A stretch of 64,000 bases of DNA. Source: Dipteris shenzhenensis (Eukaryota; Polypodiophyta; Polypodiopsida; Gleicheniales). The notes below the pieces were generated by a model. It worked only from the letters and a program-made list of their open reading frames with translations. It had not been told where the DNA came from and searched no databases. The translations under genes and the position numbers were made by a program. Every line of letters starts with the position of its first letter. Position 1 is the first letter of the stretch. This document shows positions 53,510-63,823 of this stretch, one piece after another. The stretch lies in NCBI GenBank assembly GCA_047967505.1, contig CM106539.1; one strand, given 5' to 3'.

Positions 53510-53700
53510 GCACCATACGGACTGTACGGAATCTCTGCGTCAGCCCTGCACCTGCTGCTGCGTACCCCGACTGCGCACCTGTACCTGCAGACCGTACGGA
53601 CGCCGTACAGCTACGTCAGCACTGTACGGCCTCCGTCAGCATCTGTACGGCCTGCGTCAGCAGCCGTACAGCCACGTCAGCAGACCGTACAGCTATTCCA
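53510..53700 (+). repeat. GTAC-core repeats in the element D leader
   Basis: By hand count about nine GTAC sites in 190 bases (ctGTACgg, accGTACgg, gccGTACag), mixed with a repeated acgtcagca/gcgtcagc word. The same type of array as in the Copia A and B leaders, although D is a Gypsy element. Confidence 0.85.
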
Positions 53701-53883
53701 GCAGCACGCGCATCCGGTTGCGGGTTCGGAGAGGTCTCAAGATTCGTGGGCTTCCAATTCGCCAGAGTCCAGCATCTCCTTCCGTCAGCATCATTCGGGA
53801 CGGTTTTCTTCTGCTCCATCCTCCTTTGTGCTTTGTTGCAGTCAGTTATTTCTCTCAGTTTGTATTCAAATCAGATTTCAACC

Positions 53884-54828
53884 ATGTCTGATGCTCAAAA
53901 TCCCGAGTTCACCATGGGAGAGCAGGACTTGGATTACACTCCTGTGGGAGAGGAGGATCAGGGTCTCTATGACGACCTGATAACTAAAAAAGCCTTCAGT
54001 GAATTTACGACTGCTCTTGATGGCAAATTCGAGCAGGTCAATGCTAATCAATCGGGGTTGACACAGCAACTCCAGGGGATACAAGCAACTCTCACTCTTC
54101 TGGCTAGCACTGTACAGGCACTCACGCATGTGGATGCCATGGCTTCAGTGCTAGGCCCAAATATAACTCCAGATCCTTTTCCAGGTGACCAAAAGTCAAG
54201 AACAAAGGAGGTAGTTGACACTTGGTTGCACAAGTGGCAGGTACACTTCCAATTCCACCCCTATCCAGATGAGAAAAAGATTCAGCTTGCAGCAGGGTTT
54301 ATGTCAGGTAAAGCCTTGCTATGGTGGAAAGAACTCCAGCCTAAGCCTGATACTTGGACAGATTTTGAGGGCATCTTCAGGAAGGAGTTCCTGAAGAAGG
54401 AGGATGACTACGATATCGTTGGCAAGCTCAAGGCCCTCGATATGTCAAAATTAAACTTGACCTTTGAAGTTTATCTTCAAAGATTTAGGGATCTGCAAAC
54501 CAGGGCCACTAAAATGGATCCAGTAACCTTGTTAGGTTTCTTCGTGGATGGTTTGCCAGACTCCTACAAGTTGCAGATAAAGAACAACAAGTGCACAACG
54601 TTGCAGGAGGCCATGACATATGCACGCATATATGATGATACCATGGCCGGTACCAAGGCAACCACAGTTACCGATACGAGTGGAAAGAACAAACGCAAGT
54701 TCTTTCAGCATACGACTGGTATGGCGGAGACGAAATCTACGGACAACGCCTCCAGGAAAAGCTTAACTCTAGCAAAGAATGGTAAGGCCCGTTTCCTTCG
54801 CACTCTCAGGCTCAAGAAAGAAGGCTGA
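53884..54828 (+). CDS. Element D gag
   Basis: Starts MSDAQNPEFTMGEQDL at 53884; the frame is open upstream but not conserved there. Residues 35-90 could form a coiled coil. The Ty3/Gypsy gag core follows (TWLHKWQVHFQFHPYP, ALLWWKELQP, YLQRFRDLQTRA, FFVDGLPDSYKLQI). The frame ends at TGA 54826-54828 immediately before a zinc-knuckle remnant, CFFYEERGHTKNEC, in which the second Cys is Tyr. Gag looks otherwise intact at 314 residues. It would form particles; the element must rely on RT from elsewhere. Confidence 0.88.
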   Translation: MSDAQNPEFTMGEQDLDYTPVGEEDQGLYDDLITKKAFSEFTTALDGKFEQVNANQSGLTQQLQGIQATLTLLASTVQALTHVDAMASVLGPNITPDPFPGDQKSRTKEVVDTWLHKWQVHFQFHPYPDEKKIQLAAGFMSGKALLWWKELQPKPDTWTDFEGIFRKEFLKKEDDYDIVGKLKALDMSKLNLTFEVYLQRFRDLQTRATKMDPVTLLGFFVDGLPDSYKLQIKNNKCTTLQEAMTYARIYDDTMAGTKATTVTDTSGKNKRKFFQHTTGMAETKSTDNASRKSLTLAKNGKARFLRTLRLKKEG

Positions 54829-54914
54829 TGCTTCTTTTACGAGGAGCGGGGCCACACAAAGAATGAGTGTCCTAAGCGGAAGAACCAAAAGTTGGTGCTA
54901 GGACCTTAAGTCGA

Positions 54915-56453
54915 GTTAAGTTTGTAAATGCTTTGTCATTTACGGAAATATCCTCAGACCTATTTCAATCCTTGAGAGGGCTATACGCAACTGATAGTCA
55001 TTTCAGTTCTTATTGGCAGAGAGTCCAGGATGGGAGCTCCATGGTTGACCAGGACTCAGGGATTATGCCACCTAGGATACAGGCGGCGGGAGGTCAGTGG
55101 ATGATTAGGAACGGCTTGCTGTTCCGGAATGAAAAGATTTGTGTGCCTGATGTTCTGGACCTTAAATCCAAGATTCTCTGGGAGTGTCATGATGCTCCTA
55201 GTGCGGGACATCCAGGTATACATAGGACTCTGTCTCTTGTGAAGCATACCTTTTATTGGCCTAAGATGCGTGCATTTATAGAGAACTATGTAGTAGGTTG
55301 CCGGGTTTCTCAGGTTACTAAGGCTGAACGCCTTAGAAGCGCGGGCTTATTACAACCTTTACAGATTCCAGGTAATAAATGGGAAAGTATTTCCATGGAT
55401 TTTATTACTGGTTTGCCTCGAACGCGCAAGGGTCATGACTCTATTTGGGTCATCGTCGACCGTTTGACAAAAATGGCTAGATTCTTACCTACAAGAACAA
55501 CTATATCAGCTGTTCAGCTGGCTCACGAGTTTGTGGACCACTTGTTCAAGCTGTATGGTTTGCCATCTGACATAGTCAGTGACAAGGACTCAAAGTTTAC
55601 AAGTAACTTTTGGACACTTGTATTTGAGAAGTTGGAAACTACTCTAAGTATGAGTTCCTCGGATCATGCACAATCCGATGGCAATACAGAAAAGGTCAAC
55701 CAGTTGATTGAAGACATGCTTCGGGCATATGTATCTAAGAGACAGTCTTCATGGGAAGATTATCTACCCATGATTGAATTTGCTTACAACAGTGCAAAGC
55801 ATTCTAGTACTCGTTACAGTCCTTTTATGCTTATGTACGGGTTTCAACCTAAGTCACCAGTTATGGTTGGATTAAAAGGGATTCAAAATGATGCTGCTAA
55901 GAATTTCTTACTAGATATGCAGGAAATGTTGCAGTTTGCCAAGGAGTCTATTAGAAGTGCCCAAGATCGGGACAGATTTTATGCTAATAGACATCGTTCA
56001 CCCAGAGAGTTCTCTGAAGGAACGATGGTATATTTGAGAATTCCTAAGGAATCCAAGAGCCTAAGTACTGGTTTGGTTCCAAAATTATCCCCCAGATACT
56101 GTGGTCCTTTCAAGGTCATTAAAAGAATTGGACCAGTTGCATATCGACTAGAATTGCCTCCTGATGTTAAAGTACATCCAATCTTTCATGTCAGTAGACT
56201 GAAAGAAGTATTGGGTGCAGATGATCAACTTGTTTCTCCTCATGAGATTATAGAAGTTACAGATTTGACTTTTATTCCTCACGAACCTGAATCTATTCTT
56301 GAATTTCGTGAAAGACAGATTCGTAATCGTACTATCACGGAATACAAGATCAGGTGGAAGGATCGTGTTGAGGAGGATGCAACATGGGAGACATTACAAA
56401 ACCTCCAACGAACATTTCCAGATTTCTTAGCGAACTCAGGAGTGAGTTCTTAG
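54915..56453 (+). CDS. Element D integrase with chromodomain
   Basis: An open frame of about 510 codons with no ATG at its head. It begins in the region that links RNase H to integrase (ALSFTEISSDLF) and continues with the HHCC zinc domain (GHPGIHRT, then CRVSQVTKAE, where the second Cys of the usual CxxC is Ser). The catalytic core has all three acids: SMDFITGLPR, SDKDSKFTSNF and DGNTEKVNQLIE. The C-terminus is a chromodomain (SILEFRERQI...EYKIRWKDRVEEDATWE), the mark of chromoviruses, thought to guide insertion to heterochromatin. The stop is at 56451-56453, close to the 3' LTR. The missing start and lost RT imply that it arose by internal deletion. Confidence 0.9.
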   Translation, partial: VKFVNALSFTEISSDLFQSLRGLYATDSHFSSYWQRVQDGSSMVDQDSGIMPPRIQAAGGQWMIRNGLLFRNEKICVPDVLDLKSKILWECHDAPSAGHPGIHRTLSLVKHTFYWPKMRAFIENYVVGCRVSQVTKAERLRSAGLLQPLQIPGNKWESISMDFITGLPRTRKGHDSIWVIVDRLTKMARFLPTRTTISAVQLAHEFVDHLFKLYGLPSDIVSDKDSKFTSNFWTLVFEKLETTLSMSSSDHAQSDGNTEKVNQLIEDMLRAYVSKRQSSWEDYLPMIEFAYNSAKHSSTRYSPFMLMYGFQPKSPVMVGLKGIQNDAAKNFLLDMQEMLQFAKESIRSAQDRDRFYANRHRSPREFSEGTMVYLRIPKESKSLSTGLVPKLSPRYCGPFKVIKRIGPVAYRLELPPDVKVHPIFHVSRLKEVLGADDQLVSPHEIIEVTDLTFIPHEPESILEFRERQIRNRTITEYKIRWKDRVEEDATWETLQNLQRTFPDFLANSGVSS

Positions 56454-56466
56454 AGGAGGGGGAGTA

Positions 56467-56986
56467 TGTCATGTGCACGGATTGGTATCTGACGTGTACT
56501 AGGTACACAGAACTAGCTCAGGTTAGCCTGGGGAGGCTTAGAGCTAGGCAGGCTTGATTCTCGGGTTGAGTGGCAAGGGTACGAACTATTTATAGGTCTT
56601 CGCTATTTTTGGCCGGGGCCCGAGTCTATAAAAGAGGCCCAGGGGGTTCAGTTCTCAGTGTGCAGTTGGGAGCAAGTCTCGTTCCCAGGTGCTAGGTCTG
56701 ATCCTGGATTGAGTCGCGGACGCGCGCCTGCATCTTAGCGTAGCCCAAGGCCCAGTGGCAGATCCAGGGCTTCACAGCGCCACCTGGTGGTATGGGACAC
56801 CAGGCTGGTTTGGATCTGATTGGGAGTTCATGCCAGTAGCTCAGCTCGTGGCTCGGAGGGGACATCTTCTGATTCGGGATCACATCCCGTAGATGTCACG
56901 GTTGGGTGGTGAGCAGCCTGCTCAGTTCTGATGTTGTGTGTGGTTGTTTTGCAGATCAGGGGTTTCAGGAGTGCTGGGATGTGTCA
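56467..56986 (+). repeat. Element D 3' LTR
   Basis: 520 bp, tgtcatgtgcacggattggt to gctgggatgtgtca; followed by GCAGG. The gaggagggggagta stretch before it serves as polypurine tract. Confidence 0.95.
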
Positions 56987-57449
56987 GCAGGCCAAGTCGG
57001 CCCAACCAGGGCCACCGACCAGCGCCAACCCTGGTCGGTTTAATGGGGCCCATATGGTCGGCCACCAGACAGGGTACCGACCCTGCTGGTCGGTCATCTG
57101 AAGGGGCCTTGGCAGTGCCTATAAAAGGCCCACTTCTCCATCCAGCCCAGCATCCAGTGCGATACTGAAAGCCCTTCTCCAAGGCTGTGTTTAGCACTCA
57201 GATCTGGTGCAGTTTGTGAGAGAGAGTCCATCAGTTTTCTCCAGCACTCTGCTGTGTTTTGTATTGCTCCCTTGGAGCCATTTTCTGCCCACCATCCGGT
57301 GGATGAATATACTCTCTCTCTCTCCGTCTATGTTTATTTCTGAGTGTGTGTTTGTTGCATCTGTGATCATCTATCTGAGTTGAGTGTATGAGAGTTGGAG
57401 AGATCTTGGGTGGAGGATTGAGTGATTCATTCCCTCTTCATTTTTAACA

Positions 57450-57462
57450 TGGTATCAGAGCC
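57450..57462 (+). promoter_or_regulatory. Element E primer binding site
   Basis: tggtatcagagcc directly after the LTR; initiator methionine tRNA type. Confidence 0.9.
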
Positions 57463-57611
57463 ATAGGCTCTCAACTCTTCTTCATCAAAGCACTCTCTAA
57501 AGGAAGGAGTCCCTTGGCAGAAAGGCGATTCTGTTTTTTTCAGCTCAAGCTAGCACGGGAGGTCAGTACATCTTTTGTTGCTTCAGTTTTTTCAGTTTGC
57601 TATTCACCGAG

Positions 57612-59957
57612 ATGGATCAGCGTTCAGAAGCCTCTACACCCACTACTCGTCCTTCCTACTTCTCCAGTCATCTTCCTTCTTCATTCATTCCCAATTTTGG
57701 TGAAGCTGGAAAGCTCGATGGGACAAACTATCCAATCTGGAAAGTCAAGATCCGAAGCCATCTGGTGGCACGGAAACTGTGGAAGATAGTGATTGGGACC
57801 GAGGAGAAGCCAGAGGACATTGTGGACAAAAGAGGTGAGGTTCTATTTGAAGCAGATGCGGATGAACTCAGTGCATGGGAGGAGATGGATGCTCAAGCCT
57901 TAGCAATGCTAATCGGCACAACAGTAGATGCTGTGAGCCCTCATATCCAGTTGGCACAGACGTCTTCAAAGGCGTGGGCCATACTGAAGGAGCTGTATGA
58001 AACCGACAATACAGCCTGTATCATTACTCTTCAGCATCAACTTTATAATCTTGATATGAACGAGAGTGATAGTGTGCATGACCATCTAACAAAGGTGAAA
58101 GTCGTGCGGGACCAGCTCGCAGCGGTTGGTCAGAAGGTGGACTCAGGCCAGTTGGCGTTGCTCACACTCCACAAGTTGCCACGGCAACGGACTAAGCCAA
58201 TCACCTTTGAGGAGCTTGGCCCACTCCTGCTTCAGGAGGAGGCTTTTACGCAAACTGACGAGAAGGCATTAGTGGCCAAAGACAAGCCTAGAAAAGGCAA
58301 GTCAAAGGAGTTCAAGAAGTCAGAGGACGCTGACCAAAAGAAGAAAATGAAGTGCTTTTACTGTGAAAAGCTTGGCCACTCCGCCAAAGAATGCCGAAAG
58401 AAGAAGGCAGATCAGAAGTGGAAGAGAGAAGCCAGGATCAAAGAAGAGCCTAAGAATGATTCTGCCAATGTGACGACAGAACAATTGTTTTTAATCAGTG
58501 AACATTGTTCAACGTATGCTGTCAGTGAAGGAAAAGAGGGTTGGTATGTTGACAGCAGAGCTTCAAAGCACATGTCTAACGGAAAGACTTGGTTCAAAAC
58601 CATGGAAAGTACACACCCGGATTCCAAAGTTTCCGTCGGGGATAGCCGGACATGTCCTGTGAAGGGCATTGGTAGCATTCCTTTCATTACGACCGTGGGT
58701 GAGAAGAAGAATATCTCTGGAGTACTTTATGTACCCAAAATTTGCAAGAACTTACTGTCTGTAAGTCAGATGGACAAGAACAACATGTCAGTTCTCTTTG
58801 AGGACGGCAAGGTCACCGTGACATCCAAAGCAAATGGATAGATGGTGGCCCAAGGAGTTGAAGAAAACGGACTGTACTGCCTCAGGGCGATGTTGGTTTA
58901 TGAAGACAACGGAAAGTCCAAACTTTGGCATGAGCGCTTCGGTCACGTCAGCTATGGAACCTTGGCTGAAATGTCAAAGTCGAAGATGGTGGATGGACTT
59001 CCACCCATTACAGGCAATGATGGTGTCTGTAGGGCTTGTCTAGAAGAAGGCAAGCAGCACAGGGACAAGTTCCCACAAGAGGCCTCGTTTCGGGCCAGCA
59101 AACCACTTGAGTTGGTTCATGCCAACATTTGTGGCCCAATGTCTACAGCATCGTGGGCAGGATCCAGGTACTCACTTCTCTTTGTGGATGATTTCAGTAG
59201 AATGACCTGGGTGTATTGCTTGGCTAAAAAGTCACAGGCTTTCAAGAAATTCAAGGACTAGAAGGCCAAAGTTGAAAAGGAGATAGGGGAGAATGTCAAG
59301 ATGTTCCGTACAGACAGGGGGAGAGAATTCACTTCCAATGAGTTCAACACATTTTGTCGCAAGCATGGGATCAAGCGACAACTCACCACAGCACATACAT
59401 CTCACCAGAACGAGGTAGCCGAAAGGAAGCACAGAACCACCACGAAGACAGGGCTTGCTATGCTCCAAGGGAGGAACCTTTCTAAAGCCTATTGGAGTGA
59501 AGCTGTCAATACAGCAGTACACATTCTCAACCGGACCAAGACGAAGGCCATCAAGGACAAGACTCCATATAAGGCATTTTATGGTAAGAAGCCCTCTATC
59601 ACTCATCTTCCCATTTTTGGTTCTAACGCATGGGTGCATGTGCACAAGGAAGAAAGGACCAAGCTTGATTCTCGGAGCAGAAAATGTATCTTTGTTGGGT
59701 ATAGCGAAGAATCCAGGGCCTATCGACTCTTCGACCCAGTAAAGAAGCAGATCCTTATCAGTCGGGATGTCATCTTCGAGGAAAAGGAACCTACACCCCA
59801 GAAGGAGCCTCAGATTGAGGAGGAGGAGATTGTTCAATCCCCGAACCCACCCCGCCCCAGGTTGACCATCCAAGAGGTGAAGAAATCAGAAGCTGATGTT
59901 TCACAAAGTACTGAGGAAGACCAGGATGTTCCAGAAGTAGTTCCAATTCCTCCTTAG
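57612..59957 (+). pseudogene. Element E gag-protease-integrase, with stops
   Basis: ATG at 57612 (MDQRSEASTP). UBN2-type gag (KLDGTNYPIWKVKIRSHLV), CCHC knuckle CFYCEKLGHSAKEC, protease WYVDSRASKHM (Arg replaces the Gly of DSGAS), GAG-pre-integrase LWHERFGHVSYGTL, and integrase with HANICGP (Asn replaces the first catalytic Asp), RTDRGREF and NEVAERKHRT. In-frame TAGs at 58839-58841 (after KANG) and 59259-59261 (after KFKD) split the frame, and it ends after VPIPP at 59955-59957, where a one-base shift leads toward the RT frame. The product is inactive on at least three counts. Confidence 0.9.
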
Positions 59958-62850
59958 CAGTTCCGAATTGCGTCGGTCCCAACGTCTTAAGCAGACCCCA
60001 TCCGTGAACTTTGCATTGGTGGCTCAGCCTAAAGAGCCAAGGTCCTTCGAGGAGGCAAAGGACAATCCAGAATGGCAGGCTGCCATGTAGGCAGAGATGG
60101 ATGCTATCCTGAAGAACAATACCTGGGACTTAATGGCCAGGCCCCCGCGACGGAAAGTCATCGGCACTAAGTGGGTATACAAACTTAAATTCAAATCAGA
60201 CGGCAGCTTGGATAAGTACAAAGCAAGGTTAGTGGTCAAAGGTTTTGCTCAGACTGAAGGCATGGATTTTGATGAAACTTTTGCTCCCACAGCTCGCATG
60301 GTTACTATTCGGACAATGATTGCCCTTGCTGCCCAATTCCATTGGCCTATTTTTCAAATGGATATGAAGTCCGCATTCCTTAATGAAACCCTGGAGGAGG
60401 AGGTGTACGTCGAGCAGCCACCAGGCTTTCAAGATCCAGGGTCCCCATTAAAGGTCTGCAGGTTGAAGAAGGCATTATACGGGCTGAAACAGGCCCCCAG
60501 AGCTTGGTACCAAAGGATAGATGTATTCTTTCAGAAGATAGGGCTAAGTCGGAGTCCTTCTAAGGCAAACCTCTACTTGTTCATTGAGAAGGGGTTGCGA
60601 TTGGTACTCATCCTCTATGTTGATGATCTTATCTTGACAGGTAACCATGTCAAGAAGATTTCCCAGGTCAAGGAGCTACTCATGACTGAGTTTGAGATGA
60701 CTCACCTTGGGTTATTACACTACTTCCTTGGGATAGAAGTAAAGAAGGCCAAAGACAGGATCTTCATTTCACAAGAGAAATATTGCAAAGAACTTCTGAA
60801 GAGATTCCAGATGAAAGATTGCAGAACAGCAGTAACTCCCATGGAGGTCAAGCTAAGTGTTCACGACACATCTCAGCCGGTCGATACTCCTTTGTACCGA
60901 CGATTGGTAGGAAGCTTGCTTTACCTTACCAATACCCGACCTGATATTTGTTATGCAGTTGGGCTATTATGCCAGTTCTCTGCTTCTCCCAGGAAGAGTC
61001 ATTGGGATGCAGGTTTACGGGTGCTGAGGTATCTAAAGGGTACTTGCACCTATGGGATCACCTACACCAAAGGCATCGAACTAGGCTGGTTCTGTGACAG
61101 TGATTGGGCGGGTGATGCTGACACTAGAAGATCAACAACGGGATACTCCTTCTTACTTGCATCTCGTGCCATCTCTTGGCTGAGTAAGAAGAAAACCACA
61201 GTGGCCCTTTCATCTACAGAGGCAGAGTACACAGCCGCGTCTACAGCAGCTTGTGAGACACTGTGGTTGAGATGGATTCTGGAGGACATGGACGTGTGTC
61301 AGGAGGATGCAACAGTGTTGATGTGCGACAATCAGAGTTGCATAGCCTGCCCCAGGTTGACCATCCAAGAGGTGAAGAAATCAGAAGCTGATGTTTCACA
61401 AAGTACTGAGGAAGACCAGGATGTTCCAGAAGCAGTTCCAATTCCTCCTTAGCAGTTCCGAGTTGCGTCGGTCCCAACGTCTTAAGCAGACCCCATCCGT
61501 GAACTTTGCATTGGTGGCTTAGCCTAAAGAGCCAAGGTCCTTCGAGGAGGCAAAGGACAATCCAGAATGGCAGGCTGCCAGGTAGGCAGAGATGGATGCT
61601 ATCCTGAAGAACAATACCTGGGACTTAATGGCCAGGCCCCCGCGACAGAAAGTCATCGGCACTAAGTGGGTGTACAAACTTAAATTCAAATCAGACGGCA
61701 GCTTGGATAAGTACAAAGCAAGGTTAGTGGTCAAAGGTTTTGCTCAGACTGAAGGCATGGATTTTGATGAAACTTTTGCTCCCACAGCTCGCATGGTTAC
61801 TATTCGGACAGTGATTGCCCTTGCTGCCCAATTCCATTGAGCCTATTTTTCAAATGGATATGAAGTCCGCATTCCTTAATGGAACCCTGGAGGAGGAGGT
61901 GTACGTCGAGCAGCCACCAGGCTTTCAAGATCCAGGGTCCCCATTAAAGGTCTGCAGGTTGAAGAAGGCATTATACGGGCTGAAACAGGCCCCCAGAGCT
62001 TGGTACCAAAGGATAGATGTATTCTTTCAGAAGATAGGGCTAAGTCAGAGTCCTTCTGAGGCAAACCTCTACTTGTTCATTGAGAAGGGGTTGCGATTGG
62101 TACTCATCCTCTATGTTGATGATCTTATCTTGACAGGTAACCATGTCAAGAAGATTTCCCAGGTCAAGGAGCTACTCATGACTGAGTTTGAGATGACTGA
62201 CCTTGGGTTATTACACTACTTCCTTGGGATAGAAGTAAAGCAGGCCAAAGACAGGATCTTCATTCAACAAGAGAAATATTGCAGAGAACTTCTGAAGAGA
62301 TTCCAGATGGAAGATTGCAGAACAGCAGTAACTCCCATGGAGGTCGGACTCAAGCTAAGTGTTCACGACACATCTCAGCCGGTCGATACTCCTTTGTACC
62401 GACGATTGGTAGGAAGCTTGCTTTACCTTACCAATACCCGACCTGATATTTGTTATGCAGTTGGGCTATTATGCCAGTTCTCTGCTTCTCCCAGGAAAGA
62501 GTCATTGGGATGCAGGTTTACGGGTGCTGAGGTATCTAAAGGGTACTTGCACCTATGGGATCACCTACACCAAAGGCATCGAACTAGGCGGGTTCTGTGA
62601 CAGTGATTGGGCGGGTGATGCTGACACCAGAAGATCAACAACAGGATACTCCTTCTTACTTGCATCTGGTGCCATCTCTTGGCTGAGTAAGAAGAAAACC
62701 ACAGTGGCCCTTTCATCTACAGAGGCAGAGTATAGAGCCGCGTCTACAGCAGCTTGTGAGACACTGTGGTTGAGATGGATTCTGGAGGACATGGACGTGT
62801 GTCAGGAGGATGCAACAGTGCTGATGTGCGACAATCAGAGTTGCATAGCC
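59853..62850 (+). repeat. 1.5-kb tandem duplication of linker-RT-RNase H in element E
   Basis: 59853-61347 is repeated as 61348-62850 (offset about 1495). The junction catagcc/tgccccagg shows only a few bases of microhomology. The copies share the TAG before MDAILKN (60088 and 61583), so that stop predates the duplication. They differ by scattered substitutions and indels (an extra a in ccattgagcc at about 61840, an extra a near 62499, six bases missing near 60849). Confidence 0.92.
60097..61347 (+). pseudogene. Element E RT-RNase H, first copy (3' cut)
   Basis: The RT frame is entered after a shift at about 59955. Conserved sequence (LRRSQRLKQTPSVNF) precedes a TAG at 60088-60090, and an ATG at 60097 starts MDAILKNNTWDLM. 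RT motifs are intact: [32 protein letters not shown] and [10 protein letters not shown]. RNase [28 protein letters not shown] and CDNQSCIA. It then jumps at about 61347 back to integrase-linker sequence (PRLTIQEVKKSEAD) by the tandem duplication, so the last about 65 residues are missing. Two codons present in the second copy are deleted near 60849. Confidence 0.88.
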
Positions 62851-63054
62851 ATTGCCAAGAATCTAATGTACCATGCGCGGACCAAGCACATCGAAGTTCA
62901 TTACCACTTTGTTCGAGAGCTCATCATCGACGACGTGATCAAACTCATGTACTGCCCAACCGCCGACAACTTGTCCGACCTCTTCACGAAGGCACTCCCT
63001 CGAGAACAGATGGAGCACCTCATCAGACGTATGGGGATTGGTCCACAGTTGTGA
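61592..63054 (+). pseudogene. Element E RT-RNase H, second copy
   Basis: ATG at 61592 follows the shared TAG. The RT frame is open to 61840, then a one-base insertion (ccattgagcc) shifts it. Frames 61815-62600 and 62455-63054 continue RT ([10 protein letters not shown] intact) and RNase H, with a second one-base insertion near 62499. The end is complete: KHIEVHYHFVRELI, TADNLSDLFTKALPREQ and a final GIGPQL before TGA (63052-63054). Confidence 0.88.
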
Positions 63055-63067
63055 CATTGAGGGGGGG

Positions 63068-63756
63068 TGTTGGATTGTCCCTGTGAGCCCCCGATTTGAG
63101 GGGACAAGGGGCAGTGAGAGGTAGGAGGGCTAGGAGAGAGACTCAGGCCAGAACTAGAGGGAGGATAGCATGGCAGATATAGGCGACCAGCACACGGGCT
63201 GGTCGCAGCCTGCAACAGCAGATAAAAGGGGGCTTTAGGCCTCACAGGGAGGCTCCTGCAGCAGCGCAGACTGGCTGCCCAGGGCACCCTTATATAGGGG
63301 TCTGTGGCAGGCCAAGTCGGCCCAACCAGGGCCAACCCTGGTCAGTTTAATGGGGCCCATATGGTCGGCCACCAGATAGGGTACCGACCCTGCTGGTCAG
63401 TCATCTGAGGGGGCCTGGGCAGTGCCTATAAAAGGCCCACTTCTCCATCCAGCCCAGCATCCAGTGCGATACTGAAAGCCCTTCTCCAAGGCTGTGTTTA
63501 GCACTCAGATCTGGTGCAGTTTGTGAGAGAGAGTCCATCAGTTTTCTCCAGCACTCTGCTGTGTTTTGTATTGCTCCCTTGGAGCCATTTTCTGCCCACC
63601 ATCCGGTGGATGAATATACTCTCTCTCTCTCCATCTATATTTATTTCTGAGTGTGTGTTTGTTGCATCCGTGATCATCTATCTGAGTTGAGTGTATGAGA
63701 GTTGGAGAGATCTTGGGTGGAGGATTGAGTGATTCCTTCCCTCTTCATTTCTAACA
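63068..63756 (+). repeat. Element E 3' LTR
   Basis: 689 bp, tgttggattgtccctgtgag to tcatttctaaca; followed by CCCAC. Confidence 0.93.
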
Positions 63757-63823
63757 CCCACCTTAGCTTCTCTTCTTTCCCACCTACCCTCCCTGTCATA
63801 AGAGCAAGCTTTTCCCCCCTGAG

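Larger units (their letters stand above)
52280..56986 (+). mobile_element. Gypsy chromovirus D lacking protease, RT and RNase H
   Basis: LTRs of 522 and 520 bp, target duplications GCAGG (52275-52279 and 56987-56991), primer site 52804-52816, gag (53884-54828), then integrase-chromodomain (to 56453). Only about 100 bases separate the gag end from sequence leading into the integrase zinc domain, so some 2 kb of pol is absent. LTRs differ at about eight sites plus a 2-base indel. Inserted in the 5' LTR of E. Confidence 0.94.
52028..57449 (+). repeat. Element E 5' LTR (interrupted)
   Basis: About 710 bp after removal of element D and one copy of its GCAGG duplication. Starts tgttagattctcactgtgcc and ends tcatttttaaca. 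A tataaaagg word near 57119 is a likely TATA box, with the same word in the 3' LTR near 63427. Confidence 0.88.
52028..63756 (+). mobile_element. Copia element E, degenerate, split by element D
   Basis: The 5' LTR is 52028-52279 plus 56992-57449 (interrupted by D) and the 3' LTR is 63068-63756, with target duplications CCCAC (52023-52027 and 63757-63761). Primer site 57450-57462, gag-pol 57612-63054 with several stops, a 1.5-kb tandem duplication of RT-RNase H, and a polypurine tract ttgaggggggg (63057-63067). LTR divergence is visibly higher than in A-D. Confidence 0.92.
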
